From the NCBI RefSeq assembly GCF_002252565.1, contig NZ_NPML01000019.1:124001-188000 (forward strand): DNA of 64,000 bases, in the 5' to 3' direction. This DNA comes from Petroclostridium xylanilyticum. GTDB taxonomy: Bacteria; Bacillota; Clostridia; SK-Y3. Below, in pieces: positions 35,445 to 43,826 of this stretch; the first letter of the stretch is position 1, and each line of letters begins with the position of its first letter. The notes under the pieces were generated by a model. The model was not told where the DNA came from and made no database searches. It worked only from the letters and a program-made list of their open reading frames with translations. The position numbers were made by a program, and so were the translations under genes.

Positions 35445-36500
35445 CTATTCAATAACCCGCCGCGCCCCATAGTATCTCGGAGCATAGTAGTAGGGATCAT
35501 CAATTCTTCCTATTGAAACTGTCTTACCGGTACGCGGAGAGTGTACAAACTTTCCATCCCCAATATAAATGACTCCATGGGAAGGTCCGGGCGCATAACC
35601 CTCGAAGAATACCAGATCACCGGGAAGAAGCTCTTCTTTCGAAATTGGCCTTCCTACTTTATACATATCAAAAGAAACACGTGGCAACTGGATTCCGTTT
35701 TCCTTAAAGGTATACCATATTATACCCGAAGAATCAAATCCAGAAGGGTTGGCTCCGCCCCACCGGTATGGAACTCCTAAATATTTCATTGCGGTTTGTA
35801 CAATAAGCTGCCGCTTATCCTTTTCTTTTGAAGCCGTTTCTATAACTTCTTTAGCTCTAGGTTTTACCGGTTCTTTTAGAATTACCCTTTCATTTTTATC
35901 TATAACCCTCATAATTACTGCTAAGGCCTCAGCCCGTGTTAAATTTTTATCCCCCTTAAATTCACCGTCAGAATATCCGGCGAGCAATCCCTTTCCATAG
36001 GCTTTAAGTACATACTCCTGGTAATTAGGGTGAATATTATCAAAGTCATTGATGTAAAGTTTATAATTATTTAGATTTTCCGGATAAGTTTCATCTAGAG
36101 CATTTATAATCACTTTTGCCACTTCTGCACGGTTAATGGGCTTATCTAAATCAGCATCATTAAATTCATTTTTCTCTAAAATTCCTAAAGATTCGGCTTT
36201 TCTGATATAGTCCATAGCCCAGTGCCCGTTTTCCGTTGTTTCTTGTTTATAGTCCAAACTCCTTAAAAGCAGAGTCACAAATTCTGCCTTTGTTATTGTT
36301 TTATTGGGTTTAAATGTACCATCAGCATATCCACTGATATTCCCCGAGTCAACTAATTTTGATATGTAAGCCGCCGACCAGTCCGATTGTGAAATATCCG
36401 AAAAATATGAAGTAGTTTTAGCAGATGCCGGTACACCTGTTACACTTGTTAATAAAAATAAGCTAACTAAGAAAATATTTATTATTATCCTTTTTCTCAT
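35445..36500 (-). CDS. SLH-domain protein with NlpC/P60-like domain lacking the catalytic Cys
   Basis: The 351-aa secreted protein has a signal peptide, three SLH repeats (about 30-200) that bind secondary wall polymer, a short linker and a C-terminal NlpC/P60 fold (about 228-351). The usual catalytic FDCSG is FDSSG here: the codon for residue 257 is TCT (Ser). The catalytic His (His308) is kept. It may therefore be an inactive wall-binding protein or an unusual Ser variant. It lies downstream of repeat-type promoter b. Confidence 0.88.
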   Translation of the reverse strand: MRKRIIINIFLVSLFLLTSVTGVPASAKTTSYFSDISQSDWSAAYISKLVDSGNISGYADGTFKPNKTITKAEFVTLLLRSLDYKQETTENGHWAMDYIRKAESLGILEKNEFNDADLDKPINRAEVAKVIINALDETYPENLNNYKLYINDFDNIHPNYQEYVLKAYGKGLLAGYSDGEFKGDKNLTRAEALAVIMRVIDKNERVILKEPVKPRAKEVIETASKEKDKRQLIVQTAMKYLGVPYRWGGANPSGFDSSGIIWYTFKENGIQLPRVSFDMYKVGRPISKEELLPGDLVFFEGYAPGPSHGVIYIGDGKFVHSPRTGKTVSIGRIDDPYYYAPRYYGARRVIE

Positions 36501-36684
36501 GACTTACTCTCCTAACAAATAATTGATTTAGAGATTCTGAAACAATTCTATTAAACTTATCAATTTCAGGTATGTTTTTCTTTAAAAATCAAATTAAATT
36601 ATTTCTATCTATTTAGTGTGTTTTTAAGTATTTACCCCCCTTCATAATTATTACATAATTTGTTATACGAATATTAATAAACAA

Positions 36685-36742
36685 GTGATATAAAGGCAGC
36701 AAAAACAGCTTAAATTGTTGTTATTACCATGCTTTATATCAC
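36685..36742 (-). repeat. 5'-leader hairpin below promoter b
   Basis: GTGATATAAAG (36685-36695) pairs with CTTTATATCAC (36732-36742). It would form at the very start of the transcript from promoter b, about 185 nt upstream of the SLH-NlpC gene. Confidence 0.45.
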
Positions 36743-36753
36743 TTTCATAATAT

Positions 36754-36802
36754 ATTATATTAAAAAAATATGAAGAAATTATGAAGAAAATATGTAGAAG
36801 TG
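36754..36802 (-). promoter_or_regulatory. Repeat-type activator promoter b
   Basis: Three 11-bp units (ATGAAGAAATT, ATGAAGAAAAT, ATGTAGAAGTG on the plus strand, 36770-36802) lie upstream of TATAAT (complement of 36754-36759). The last CTTCAT box begins 16 nt before the -10. Confidence 0.65.
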
Positions 36803-36843
36803 TAATGGATAGATTTTTAAAAACTACCATGTATAAATTCATC

Positions 36844-37565
36844 CTACTGTTTTTCAGTAATTCTAAATTTATTTGATAATTCAAAAAGTTCTACGGATAT
36901 ATTATTTAATTGTTCCACCGTCTTGCTTAATTCTGTGGACGAATTTGTCTGGCCCTCAAGCCCTGAAGCAATTGCCAGAATACCCTCATTAATCGATGCA
37001 TTTGAATCACTGATATTCTGCATTGTCACCGTAAGTTCTTGCGTCAATGCCCCTTGATGTTCTATATCAGCCGCAATATTTTGAATTCTCTTATTGATAC
37101 TGTCAATACCATTGACAATGCCATTTAATTGTATAAAAACTTTTTCCATAGTGGAATTAGCTGTGTTAATATTCTCTCCGGATTCTATTGTCTTATTAAT
37201 TACATATTGTATATTATTTAAAATATCATCTATGATGCCTTCAACTACTTTAGCTGAATTATCATTATTTTCTGCCAACTTTCTAATTTCTTCTGCTACT
37301 ACTGCAAACCCTACCCCCTGCTTCTCCTGCTCTTGCTGATTCTATTGCAGCATTAAGCGCTAATAAGTTTGTTTGGCAATATTTTTAATCGTATTAATAA
37401 TATTGCCTATTTCCTGTGCTTTTTCCCCAAGTTCTCTTGCTAAGCCGGAAGTCTCCTCTGATGACTGTTTAATAATATTCATTTTTTGATTCGCTTCTGC
37501 TGCAATATTCCCGCTATCCTTTGCAACATTATTAATATTTTTTACTATTCTGGAAATTTCTTGTT
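36844..37565 (-). pseudogene. Broken methyl-accepting chemotaxis protein, signalling domain
   Basis: The open part at 36844-37278 encodes the last 145 residues of a chemoreceptor signalling domain. Upstream, other frames give EISRIVKNINNVAKDSGNIA, NLLALNAAIESARAGEAG and GFAVVAEEIRKLAENND, the family hallmark, but with a loss of bases after AKQ and an extra G after GEAG. The receptor and membrane portions are absent beyond about 37565. At least two frameshifts and a truncation make it a pseudogene. Confidence 0.85.
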
Positions 37566-37603
37566 ATAGTGAATTTCTTTACCAGTCTATAACCAGTACA
37601 GAA

Positions 37604-37630
37604 ACAAAAAAACAGCTTAAATAGCTGTTT
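37604..37630 (-). terminator. Terminator of the PASTA transpeptidase gene
   Basis: AAACAGCT and AGCTGTTT (37610-37617 and 37623-37630) pair; the minus strand continues TTTTTTTG. Confidence 0.75.
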
Positions 37631-37637
37631 TTATATT

Positions 37638-39845
37638 CTAATCCACTTCCGTATGCCTGAATTCAACATTTACCGGCGTACCGGGAACAACCACTGTTCC
37701 TGCAGGCGGATCCTGACTAACTGATAACGCAGCATTTACTTCCCCGCTACGGCCAGTTACCGTCCCCGAACCAACTATCCTAAGATTCAAGCTTGCATCA
37801 TTTAATATTTTATTAGCATCTAAAACCGATTTTTTTAATACATCCGGAACTACTACACTAGCTGTTGGTTTAGAATCTTCAGTATATAATATAATTGTAG
37901 ACTTTTCCGGAAGTTTTGTTCCCGGTTTGGGTGTTTGATCGGTAACGGTATTACCGGAACCTTCAACTTTATAGGCTAAGTTTATCTCTTTAATCTTCTG
38001 CTGTGCTTGCTCTACATCTAAATTTCTTACTTCCGGGATAGTAACATCCATCATTAATAATTCTTCCTTGGTGAATCTAGGCTCTACTCCCAGGTAATTT
38101 AATGTATCATCAAGAATCTTACCTGCAACAGGTGCAGCAACAACACCACCGAAGTAATCGTCCCCTTTAGGTTCATCCAATATTACAAGCACAACGGCTT
38201 TAGGAGCATCCGCAGGAGCGAAACCGACAAATGAAGCAATATAATTCTTTTGCCCTCTCGGGAGTTTCTCGGATGTTCCCGTCTTTCCCGCCACTCTATA
38301 CCCCTTTATGTATGCATTTTTCCCTGTCCCTTCAGAAACTACACTCTCAAGAATTTCTCTAAGGACAGCAGAAGTTTCTTTTGATATGACCTGCCGGACG
38401 ACTTCCGGGTCAAAATTTTTGATAACATTTCCTTCTTTATCAGTTAGCTGTTTTACCAACCTTGGTTTTAACAAATAACCATCGTTTACAACTGCAGATA
38501 TAGCACTAATCATTTGAAGCGGGGTAACCTGAAAACCCTGTCCAAAGGACGCTGTCGCCAGCTCCAGTTGATTAAATGCTGCAGGTTTATGGAATAGTCC
38601 GGCCATTTCTCCATCAAAATCAATGCCCGTCCTTTCTAAAAATCCGAAGGCTTTCACATAACGGTAGAACACTTCCGGCCCTATTTTGCCTGCTACTTCA
38701 ATAAATGCAGGATTGCAGGAATTTTGAACTGCTTGCACAAAAGTTTGTATTCCATGTGGCCTGTAATACCTCCAGCAGTTAATCCTTTGCCCTGCCACCA
38801 CAGCATAGCCTATGCAATTAAATAGGTCATCAAGTTGCACAGCATTTTCTTCCAGCGCAGCTGCTGCTGTTATAATCTTAAAAGTTGATCCCGGTTCATA
38901 GCTGTCAACTATGGCCTTATTCCGCCACATCTTTTGAAGTTCAACCCTGTACCGGTCTGTAAAATCTTTTCCACTTAGCTTTTCTAATTCCTTTTTCCTT
39001 TTTTCATCCTGTATCTCTAAAGGATTATTTAGATCAAAGTCAGGCTTAACTGCCATGGCAAGTATATCTCCCGTCTGGGGGTCCATTACAATGGCAACTC
39101 CTCCATTTGCCACTTTATTCTCCATCAATGCCGTTTCCAAATGTCTTTCAGCAAAATGTTGAATCGTTTCATCAATTGTTAATACTACATTAGCCCCATC
39201 TTCCGGATCTACATATCTTTCGTATTGATATGGCATTTCTGTCCCCGCTGCATCTGCTGCCGATATAACCCTTCCGGGTAAACCTTTTAAATACTTATCA
39301 TACTTTGCTTCTATCCCAAATAACCCTTGATTGTCAACACCCACAGCTCCCAGTATATGAGCTGCAAAATTGCCGTAGGGATAATATCGTTTTGAATCTT
39401 CTTCCAGATAGATACCTTTCAACCTATATTGTCTAATCTCATCAGCTTGATTTTTATCAATCTTTCTTTTAATAATCTCATAATCACTTTCTTTAGTAAT
39501 TTTCTTATATACATCTTCATAAGTCATATTTAAAATTTGTGATAACTTTCCAGCTATTTCCCCGGCATTGCCGGCCTTTTTTATTTCATTCGGTGCAACA
39601 CTAACTGTTTCTACCGAAGCACTTACTGCAAGAGGCTTACCGTTACGGTCAAAGATGGAACCTCTCCTGGAGTTAATCATGCTGTCACGAACCTGCTGTT
39701 TTATAGCTTCTTTTTGAAGTTTTTCACCATCATATACTTGTAACCAACTTATTCGTACAATTAACCCAGTTAGTGACAAAGTAAAGAAAACAAGTAAAAA
39801 GAAGATTCTTTTTTTTATTGCCATGCTTGGCCTAATCAACAACAT
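37638..39845 (-). CDS. Class B penicillin-binding protein with PASTA domains (SpoVD/PBP2 type)
   Basis: This peptidoglycan transpeptidase has an N-terminal membrane helix (about 12-33), a dimerisation domain (RRGSIFDRNGK at 60-70), a transpeptidase domain with Ser320 in STFK, S376-C-N and K521-TG, and two C-terminal PASTA repeats (about 600-735). The 735-aa length and PASTA tail match SpoVD, needed for spore cortex synthesis, or a division PBP. No cell-division cluster is adjacent. It follows a Met/Gly-rich secreted protein gene. Confidence 0.92.
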   Translation of the reverse strand: MLLIRPSMAIKKRIFFLLVFFTLSLTGLIVRISWLQVYDGEKLQKEAIKQQVRDSMINSRRGSIFDRNGKPLAVSASVETVSVAPNEIKKAGNAGEIAGKLSQILNMTYEDVYKKITKESDYEIIKRKIDKNQADEIRQYRLKGIYLEEDSKRYYPYGNFAAHILGAVGVDNQGLFGIEAKYDKYLKGLPGRVISAADAAGTEMPYQYERYVDPEDGANVVLTIDETIQHFAERHLETALMENKVANGGVAIVMDPQTGDILAMAVKPDFDLNNPLEIQDEKRKKELEKLSGKDFTDRYRVELQKMWRNKAIVDSYEPGSTFKIITAAAALEENAVQLDDLFNCIGYAVVAGQRINCWRYYRPHGIQTFVQAVQNSCNPAFIEVAGKIGPEVFYRYVKAFGFLERTGIDFDGEMAGLFHKPAAFNQLELATASFGQGFQVTPLQMISAISAVVNDGYLLKPRLVKQLTDKEGNVIKNFDPEVVRQVISKETSAVLREILESVVSEGTGKNAYIKGYRVAGKTGTSEKLPRGQKNYIASFVGFAPADAPKAVVLVILDEPKGDDYFGGVVAAPVAGKILDDTLNYLGVEPRFTKEELLMMDVTIPEVRNLDVEQAQQKIKEINLAYKVEGSGNTVTDQTPKPGTKLPEKSTIILYTEDSKPTASVVVPDVLKKSVLDANKILNDASLNLRIVGSGTVTGRSGEVNAALSVSQDPPAGTVVVPGTPVNVEFRHTEVD

Positions 39846-39870
39846 ACTCTCCTTTCACAAATAAAGAAAC

Positions 39871-39898
39871 AAAAAACAGCTATTCAAAACCGTTTTTT
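39871..39898 (-). terminator. Weak terminator after the secreted protein gene
   Basis: AAAAAACAGCT and AACCGTTTTTT pair with two mismatches across a short loop, and the minus strand continues TTTTTTG. Read-through into the transpeptidase gene is likely. Confidence 0.45.
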
Positions 39899-39913
39899 GT
39901 TTCCTTATTTGAA

Positions 39914-40288
39914 TTATAGCTCATTATCAAAGTAGCTGCCCATCATGCCGCCGTAGCCACCCATCATACCTCTATTGAATTGTGATCGGTAACTCTGATT
40001 TGCTGGACCATTGCCAGGTCCGCCAACTCCTCCACATTGTCCGCCAAATCCGTTCTCTTCATGGAATTTCTGCATGTAATCAAAATGCTCATTCCATTGT
40101 TTGGCTTCATCTTCTGTAATGTCACCCTTTTCCACTGCTTTGTCTACCCATTTCCTATGAAAATCGAACATAGAATTAAAGAAGTCTGATGCTTTGGAAT
40201 CTTTTTCATCCGCAGCAAGCGCTACCGGTACAGCGATCGCTGTAATGAGCAATAATGTTGTGATAAGTACTGTAATTTTTTTCTTCAT
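39914..40288 (-). CDS. Secreted DUF2680-like protein with Met/Gly-rich tail
   Basis: The 124-aa protein has a clear signal peptide (MKKKITVLITTLLLITAIAV, cleavage near ALAAD). A helical middle (VDKAVEKGDITEDEAKQWNEH) resembles DUF2680 modules. The tail is Gly/Met-rich (RGMMGGYGGMMGSYF). Similar MMGG strings occur in the sensor kinase at 40392, the small protein at 46753 and the protein at 48872, all in this region, and suit Cu(I) binding. It is driven by promoter c. Confidence 0.75.
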   Translation of the reverse strand: MKKKITVLITTLLLITAIAVPVALAADEKDSKASDFFNSMFDFHRKWVDKAVEKGDITEDEAKQWNEHFDYMQKFHEENGFGGQCGGVGGPGNGPANQSYRSQFNRGMMGGYGGMMGSYFDNEL

Positions 40289-40344
40289 AATTGAAGACCT
40301 CCTTTATTTTTATTTGCGATATCTCTTATCGCTTTTATGTCTTT

Positions 40345-40404
40345 ATTATAATAGGCAATTATGAAGAACTAATGGAGAGATTATGAAAAACTTATGAAGA
40401 TTTA
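40345..40404 (-). promoter_or_regulatory. Repeat-type activator promoter c
   Basis: Four 11-bp units fill 40361-40404 on the plus strand (ATGAAGAACTA, ATGGAGAGATT, ATGAAAAACTT, ATGAAGATTTA). TATAAT is the complement of 40345-40350, 16 nt from the start of the nearest CTTCAT. The array overlaps the end of the sensor kinase gene. Confidence 0.7.
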
Positions 40405-41759
40405 TTAAAACTTATAATTACTTTAGTGCCTTTATTTACCTCACTCTCTACTTTTATTGTGCCCTTATGGGCTTCCACCAGCGCTTTGGTAATGGTAAGC
40501 CCTATACCGGAGCCCCCTGTTTCCCGGCTCCGTGAAACATCTCCCCTGTAAAATCTTTCAAAGATATGGACCAGGTCCTCTTTCTCAATACCTATGCCGG
40601 TATCTTCAATGATAATACTAACTTTACCTTTGTACTCATTTAATGTAGTTGTAATCTGTCCCTTCTCATTTGTATATTTATAGGCATTGGATAAAACATT
40701 GATAAAAATCTGGTTTAGCCGGTCAGCGTCGCCCATTATCTCTACATCCTGCTGTATATCTTTTACAATCTTTATATCCTTGCTTATGAACAGCGGCTCA
40801 AAATTATCTACTACGTTATCTAATAAGGATGATAAATTGACCTTATCCATATTTAACCTGACTTCTTCGCTCTCAATTTTAGATAAGTCTGAAAGATCTT
40901 TTATAAGCTTTGTGAGCCTGGTAATTTCATCATGAATGCTCATCAACCGTTCCTGGGTAGGCTGCCATATGCCGTCCATAAAAGCTTCTATATGACTCTG
41001 TAATGTTGCCAGAGGAGTTCTCAGTTCGTGGGAAATGTCAGATGTTAATCTCTTTCTTAATGCATCCTGATATTCTAATTTTTCTGCAAGTTCTTTTATT
41101 GAAATGGATAAATCCTGCAACTCAAGGGTATTTGTCTCTATATCGTACAGCTGCTTATATTTTTCCTCCTCTATTAACTTCGCATTTTCTTTAATGAGGT
41201 ATATGGGATGCAAAAACTTTTTAGATACGTGCAAACTTAAAATAGCAGCCAGTATGATAGAAAAAATAAAAGCAGCAATATATACTCCATTAATGGTATA
41301 TACAAAGCCCCTATCCTGTGAAGTCACTATAATACTCTGTGGCCTGCCTATTTCAATAATTCCTACTTGCTGCCCCTGATAGTTCAAAGGATATTCTTTA
41401 TATACCACATTTCTGTCCTGATAACGCCTTCCTCCCATCATGCCGTGCATCATTGTGTCGGACATCCCGCTTTCCCATACGACTTCATTCTTTATATTTT
41501 TAATTTTAACTTCTATTGCTTCACTATAGGAATAGTGCAGAATATTCATTAACGAACGACTGTCAAGCCCTCCACCATCATCGGAATACAGGCGTTCTAT
41601 ATATTGCACCAATTTAAGGTCATCCTGGCTTCTAGATGCCTTAACATAGTTAGTAAAAAAATAGTTCATACTGATATTTGAAACGATGGTAATAAAGACA
41701 ACGGATATAATAGAAATTAAAATAAAATATTTTCTTAATTGTTTACTTATATTAATCAT
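40392..41759 (-). CDS. OmpR-partner sensor histidine kinase
   Basis: The 455-aa kinase has a membrane helix at about 13-33, an extracytoplasmic sensor loop to about 150, a second helix (AAFIFSIILAAILSLHV), HAMP, HisKA with SDISHELRTPLA, and a catalytic ATPase domain with NAYKYTNEKG and GIGLTITKAL. The sensor loop contains SDTMMHGMMGGRR, a Met/His-rich string that could bind copper or silver. It overlaps the response regulator gene by 4 bp. A metal-sensing role is inferred from this motif and neighbours. Confidence 0.9.
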   Translation of the reverse strand: MINISKQLRKYFILISIISVVFITIVSNISMNYFFTNYVKASRSQDDLKLVQYIERLYSDDGGGLDSRSLMNILHYSYSEAIEVKIKNIKNEVVWESGMSDTMMHGMMGGRRYQDRNVVYKEYPLNYQGQQVGIIEIGRPQSIIVTSQDRGFVYTINGVYIAAFIFSIILAAILSLHVSKKFLHPIYLIKENAKLIEEEKYKQLYDIETNTLELQDLSISIKELAEKLEYQDALRKRLTSDISHELRTPLATLQSHIEAFMDGIWQPTQERLMSIHDEITRLTKLIKDLSDLSKIESEEVRLNMDKVNLSSLLDNVVDNFEPLFISKDIKIVKDIQQDVEIMGDADRLNQIFINVLSNAYKYTNEKGQITTTLNEYKGKVSIIIEDTGIGIEKEDLVHIFERFYRGDVSRSRETGGSGIGLTITKALVEAHKGTIKVESEVNKGTKVIISFNKSS

Positions 41760-42460
41760 TGGCTATTCCCCACAAATTTATATCCGACTCCGTAAACTGT
41801 TACAATGTATTTAGGTTCTTTTATATCGTCTTCAATTTTTTGCCTGATGTTTTTAATATGGGTATCGATTGTCCGGTCATATCCTTCAAAATCGTAACCT
41901 AAAGCAACATTGATCAGCTGATTGCGCGAAAAGGTCCTTTGCGGATTTTGAGCCAAAGAGAGTAAAATATTGTATTCATTTGGCGTCAGGTTGACAACCT
42001 GTCCACTTTTTTTGACTACATGCTTAGGTATATCTATTTCTAAATCACCATTGTTAAAAGATAAAATATCCGTCACCATCATATTTCCTTTTGTCCTTCT
42101 TAAAATAGCCCTGACCCTTCCTATCAACTCCCTGGGACTAAACGGTTTAGTCAGATAATCATCAGCACCAATGTACAAACCGTGCACCTTATCCTCTTCA
42201 CCGCTTTTAGCAGTGAGCATCAATATAGGTACATCCGATTCCATTCTTATTTGCTTGCATATTTCTTCCCCTGATAAGTCAGGAAGCATCAAGTCAAGAA
42301 CAATAAAATCAGGCTTTAATTTATGAAACAGTTCGATGGCTTGTTTACCCCTCTCTGCTGTATATACATCATATCCCTCGACTATAAGGTAATCTTTTAC
42401 AACTTCCAGCAGTTTTACTTCATCATCTACCAATAAAATTTTTTCCTTCATTGCGTCCAT
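41756..42460 (-). CDS. OmpR/PhoB-family response regulator
   Basis: The 234-aa protein has a receiver domain (KILLVDDE; phosphoacceptor in FIVLDLMLPD, about Asp57; TAKSGEED) and a C-terminal winged helix (NLTPNEYNILLSLAQNPQRTFSRNQL, TIDTHIKNIRQKIE). Such regulators bind 11-bp direct repeats next to -35 regions. Six arrays of this kind lie in the window, one of them upstream of this very operon, so autoregulation is plausible. Either of two close ATG codons (42460 or 42451) could be the start. Confidence 0.92.
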   Translation of the reverse strand: MDAMKEKILLVDDEVKLLEVVKDYLIVEGYDVYTAERGKQAIELFHKLKPDFIVLDLMLPDLSGEEICKQIRMESDVPILMLTAKSGEEDKVHGLYIGADDYLTKPFSPRELIGRVRAILRRTKGNMMVTDILSFNNGDLEIDIPKHVVKKSGQVVNLTPNEYNILLSLAQNPQRTFSRNQLINVALGYDFEGYDRTIDTHIKNIRQKIEDDIKEPKYIVTVYGVGYKFVGNSQ

Positions 42461-42503
42461 ATCCCTCCTAAAGCCTTACTCTTCATGTAGAAATACAAGC
42501 CAG

Positions 42504-42731
42504 TTATGGTAACTTTTTTACTTTTCCTTTGATTATAGCCTCATCAACAATCTCTTTAATCATCTCTCTTGATACATTCTGGTCGTTATAGGCAATCTTA
42601 ATCCTTTTTTCCTCTAAATTGACACTCAGCTCTTGAATGCCTTGTATTTGACTGAGGGCTTTTACAACATTTAGCACGCATCTATGACACAGCATATTAC
42701 TTTGTTTTAATTTAACTATGTGTGTTTTCAT
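42504..42731 (-). CDS. Heavy-metal-associated (HMA) domain protein
   Basis: The 75-aa protein has one HMA fold with a metal-site pair at Cys15 and Cys18 in NMLCHRCVLNV. The consensus MxCxxC is altered to MLCHRC. The pattern of betas and helices (IQGIQELSVNLEEKRIKIAY) matches CopZ-like chaperones. It precedes the two-component genes by about 45 bp and probably shares their promoter (d). The start is ambiguous between ATG 42731 and GTG 42746. Confidence 0.75.
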   Translation of the reverse strand: MKTHIVKLKQSNMLCHRCVLNVVKALSQIQGIQELSVNLEEKRIKIAYNDQNVSREMIKEIVDEAIIKGKVKKLP

Positions 42732-42869
42732 GATGATATTCTTCACCCTTCTATTAAAGTTAAAGTTATTTTACGTATTTGTCAATAATTTCTTCTATTT
42801 TTCATTTTCTATTTTTAAATAAAAGCCTGTTTTACACAATGTTTAGCATGCTGGTCAACTATGAATTAC

Positions 42870-42969
42870 GGGTGTATATTTTATATTTGAAGAATAATAT
42901 TATGGAAAGAACGTTGCGGAAAGGCTTAGAGCCTGTTAATAATATTCTTCAAACATATTAAATGCACCC
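42870..42969. mobile_element. MITE-like 100-bp element, copy 2 (inverted relative to copy 1)
   Basis: Inverted-repeat ends begin GGGTGTATATTTTATATTTG and finish in the complement of GGGTGCATTTAATATGTTTG. The internal block AAGGCTTAGAGCCTGTT matches copy 1 at 5392-5488. Flanks ATGAATTAC and ATGGATTAC form a 9-bp duplication with one mismatch; the right copy includes the stop codon of the methyltransferase remnant. Confidence 0.75.
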
Positions 42970-42974
42970 ATGGA

Positions 42975-43135
42975 TTACTTTATATTCTTTATAGTTATCT
43001 TCTTTACAATGTCCATCAAAAGGTCTGTGACCTGAATATTTGAAAATCCAGCTTTGGTTACATTATTAACTGTTCTCCTGTTAATATTTGCACCATAAGT
43101 TCCTACTACTAGCGGATTAAATATATCCAATGGTT
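42975..43135 (-). pseudogene. C-terminal remnant of a class I SAM methyltransferase, copy 1
   Basis: An open minus-strand frame reads LDIFNPLVVGTYGANINRRT, then VNNVTKAGFSNIQVTDLLMD and IVKKITIKNIK, stop. This is the end of UbiE-like methyltransferases. The SAM-binding part is missing. A diverged second copy lies at 46442-46572, on the other side of copZ-copA. Confidence 0.7.
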
Positions 43136-43453
43136 AGTTTACACTTAATACTTACATTTTCTTTTTCTCTACATATTTTTTCTATAATTAACTTTCTAAT
43201 ACCCGCATTTTAAAATCTCAAACACTACTTATATCTTTTCTATATATCATAATACTACTCTATTATGAAGATCTTATAAAAAAGTTATGAAGAAACTATG
43301 AAGATTCATAGTTACACAGTCAAACGCACTCCCGTAGCGAAAAGAATTCTATTAATACAAAAACAGGAAAAACGGTATTCACATAAATCCCCTTCCTTTT
43401 CTTAGCAATTAGTAAATAAAAAACCATGCGCATTTCAGCACATGGTTTTTTAT
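43136..43453. other. Intergenic region downstream of copZ
   Basis: Apart from promoter d (43249-43308) and the terminator hairpin at 43412-43457, this stretch is AT-rich with no supported gene. Confidence 0.5.
43249..43308 (-). promoter_or_regulatory. Repeat-type activator promoter d
   Basis: Four 11-bp units at 43265-43308 (ATGAAGATCTT, ATAAAAAAGTT, ATGAAGAAACT, ATGAAGATTCA, plus strand). TATTAT is the complement of 43249-43254, 16 nt from the start of the last CTTCAT. The next intact gene downstream is the HMA/two-component operon about 500 nt away, with a methyltransferase relic and a MITE between. Confidence 0.65.
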
Positions 43454-43457
43454 TTAC
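43412..43457 (-). terminator. Terminator of copA-copZ
   Basis: Perfect 17-bp arms 43412-43428 and 43441-43457 (GTAAATAAAAAACCATG and complement) with A- and T-rich outer stems, able to act on both strands. It includes the copZ stop codon. Confidence 0.85.
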
Positions 43458-43666
43458 CCTTCTATTTTAACAACCTCATATCCAGCCTCATCTATTGCCG
43501 CCCTTAGTTTTTCATCAGCTACTTCATGGGCCAGCTCTACTGTTGCAAACTTTTGTTCCAAATTAACCGATACCGATTTTACTCCACATATTTCTTTTAA
43601 TGCTTCCTCAACATGTCCTACACAATGTGCACAACTCATTCCTTCAATAAATATTTTCTTCATCAT
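43454..43666 (-). CDS. copZ: Copper chaperone CopZ-like
   Basis: The 70-aa HMA protein has the metal-site motif GMSCAHC and typical ending AAIDEAGYEV. ATG at 43666 has AAGGAAGG 6 nt upstream; the longer open frame to 43726 lacks a ribosome site. It lies 160 bp downstream of copA on the same strand and carries Cu(I) to the ATPase. Confidence 0.9.
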   Translation of the reverse strand: MMKKIFIEGMSCAHCVGHVEEALKEICGVKSVSVNLEQKFATVELAHEVADEKLRAAIDEAGYEVVKIEG

Positions 43667-43826
43667 ATGAATCCTTCCTTTCTTTTTATTAGTTATTCGT
43701 TCGTAGTTCACAGTTGTTAATACCATATATCATACATGCAGCATAGCAAACTTATATTTTTAATATCCGAGGAAGTTGTATTAATTATTTATAATGTATG
43801 ATACTGATCAACCACGAACTATATAT

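Noticed and set aside
40361-40404. The 11-bp arrays as a CRISPR or simple satellite
   Set aside because: Units are only 11 bp, have no spacers, number at most four and stand at a fixed distance from -10 boxes.
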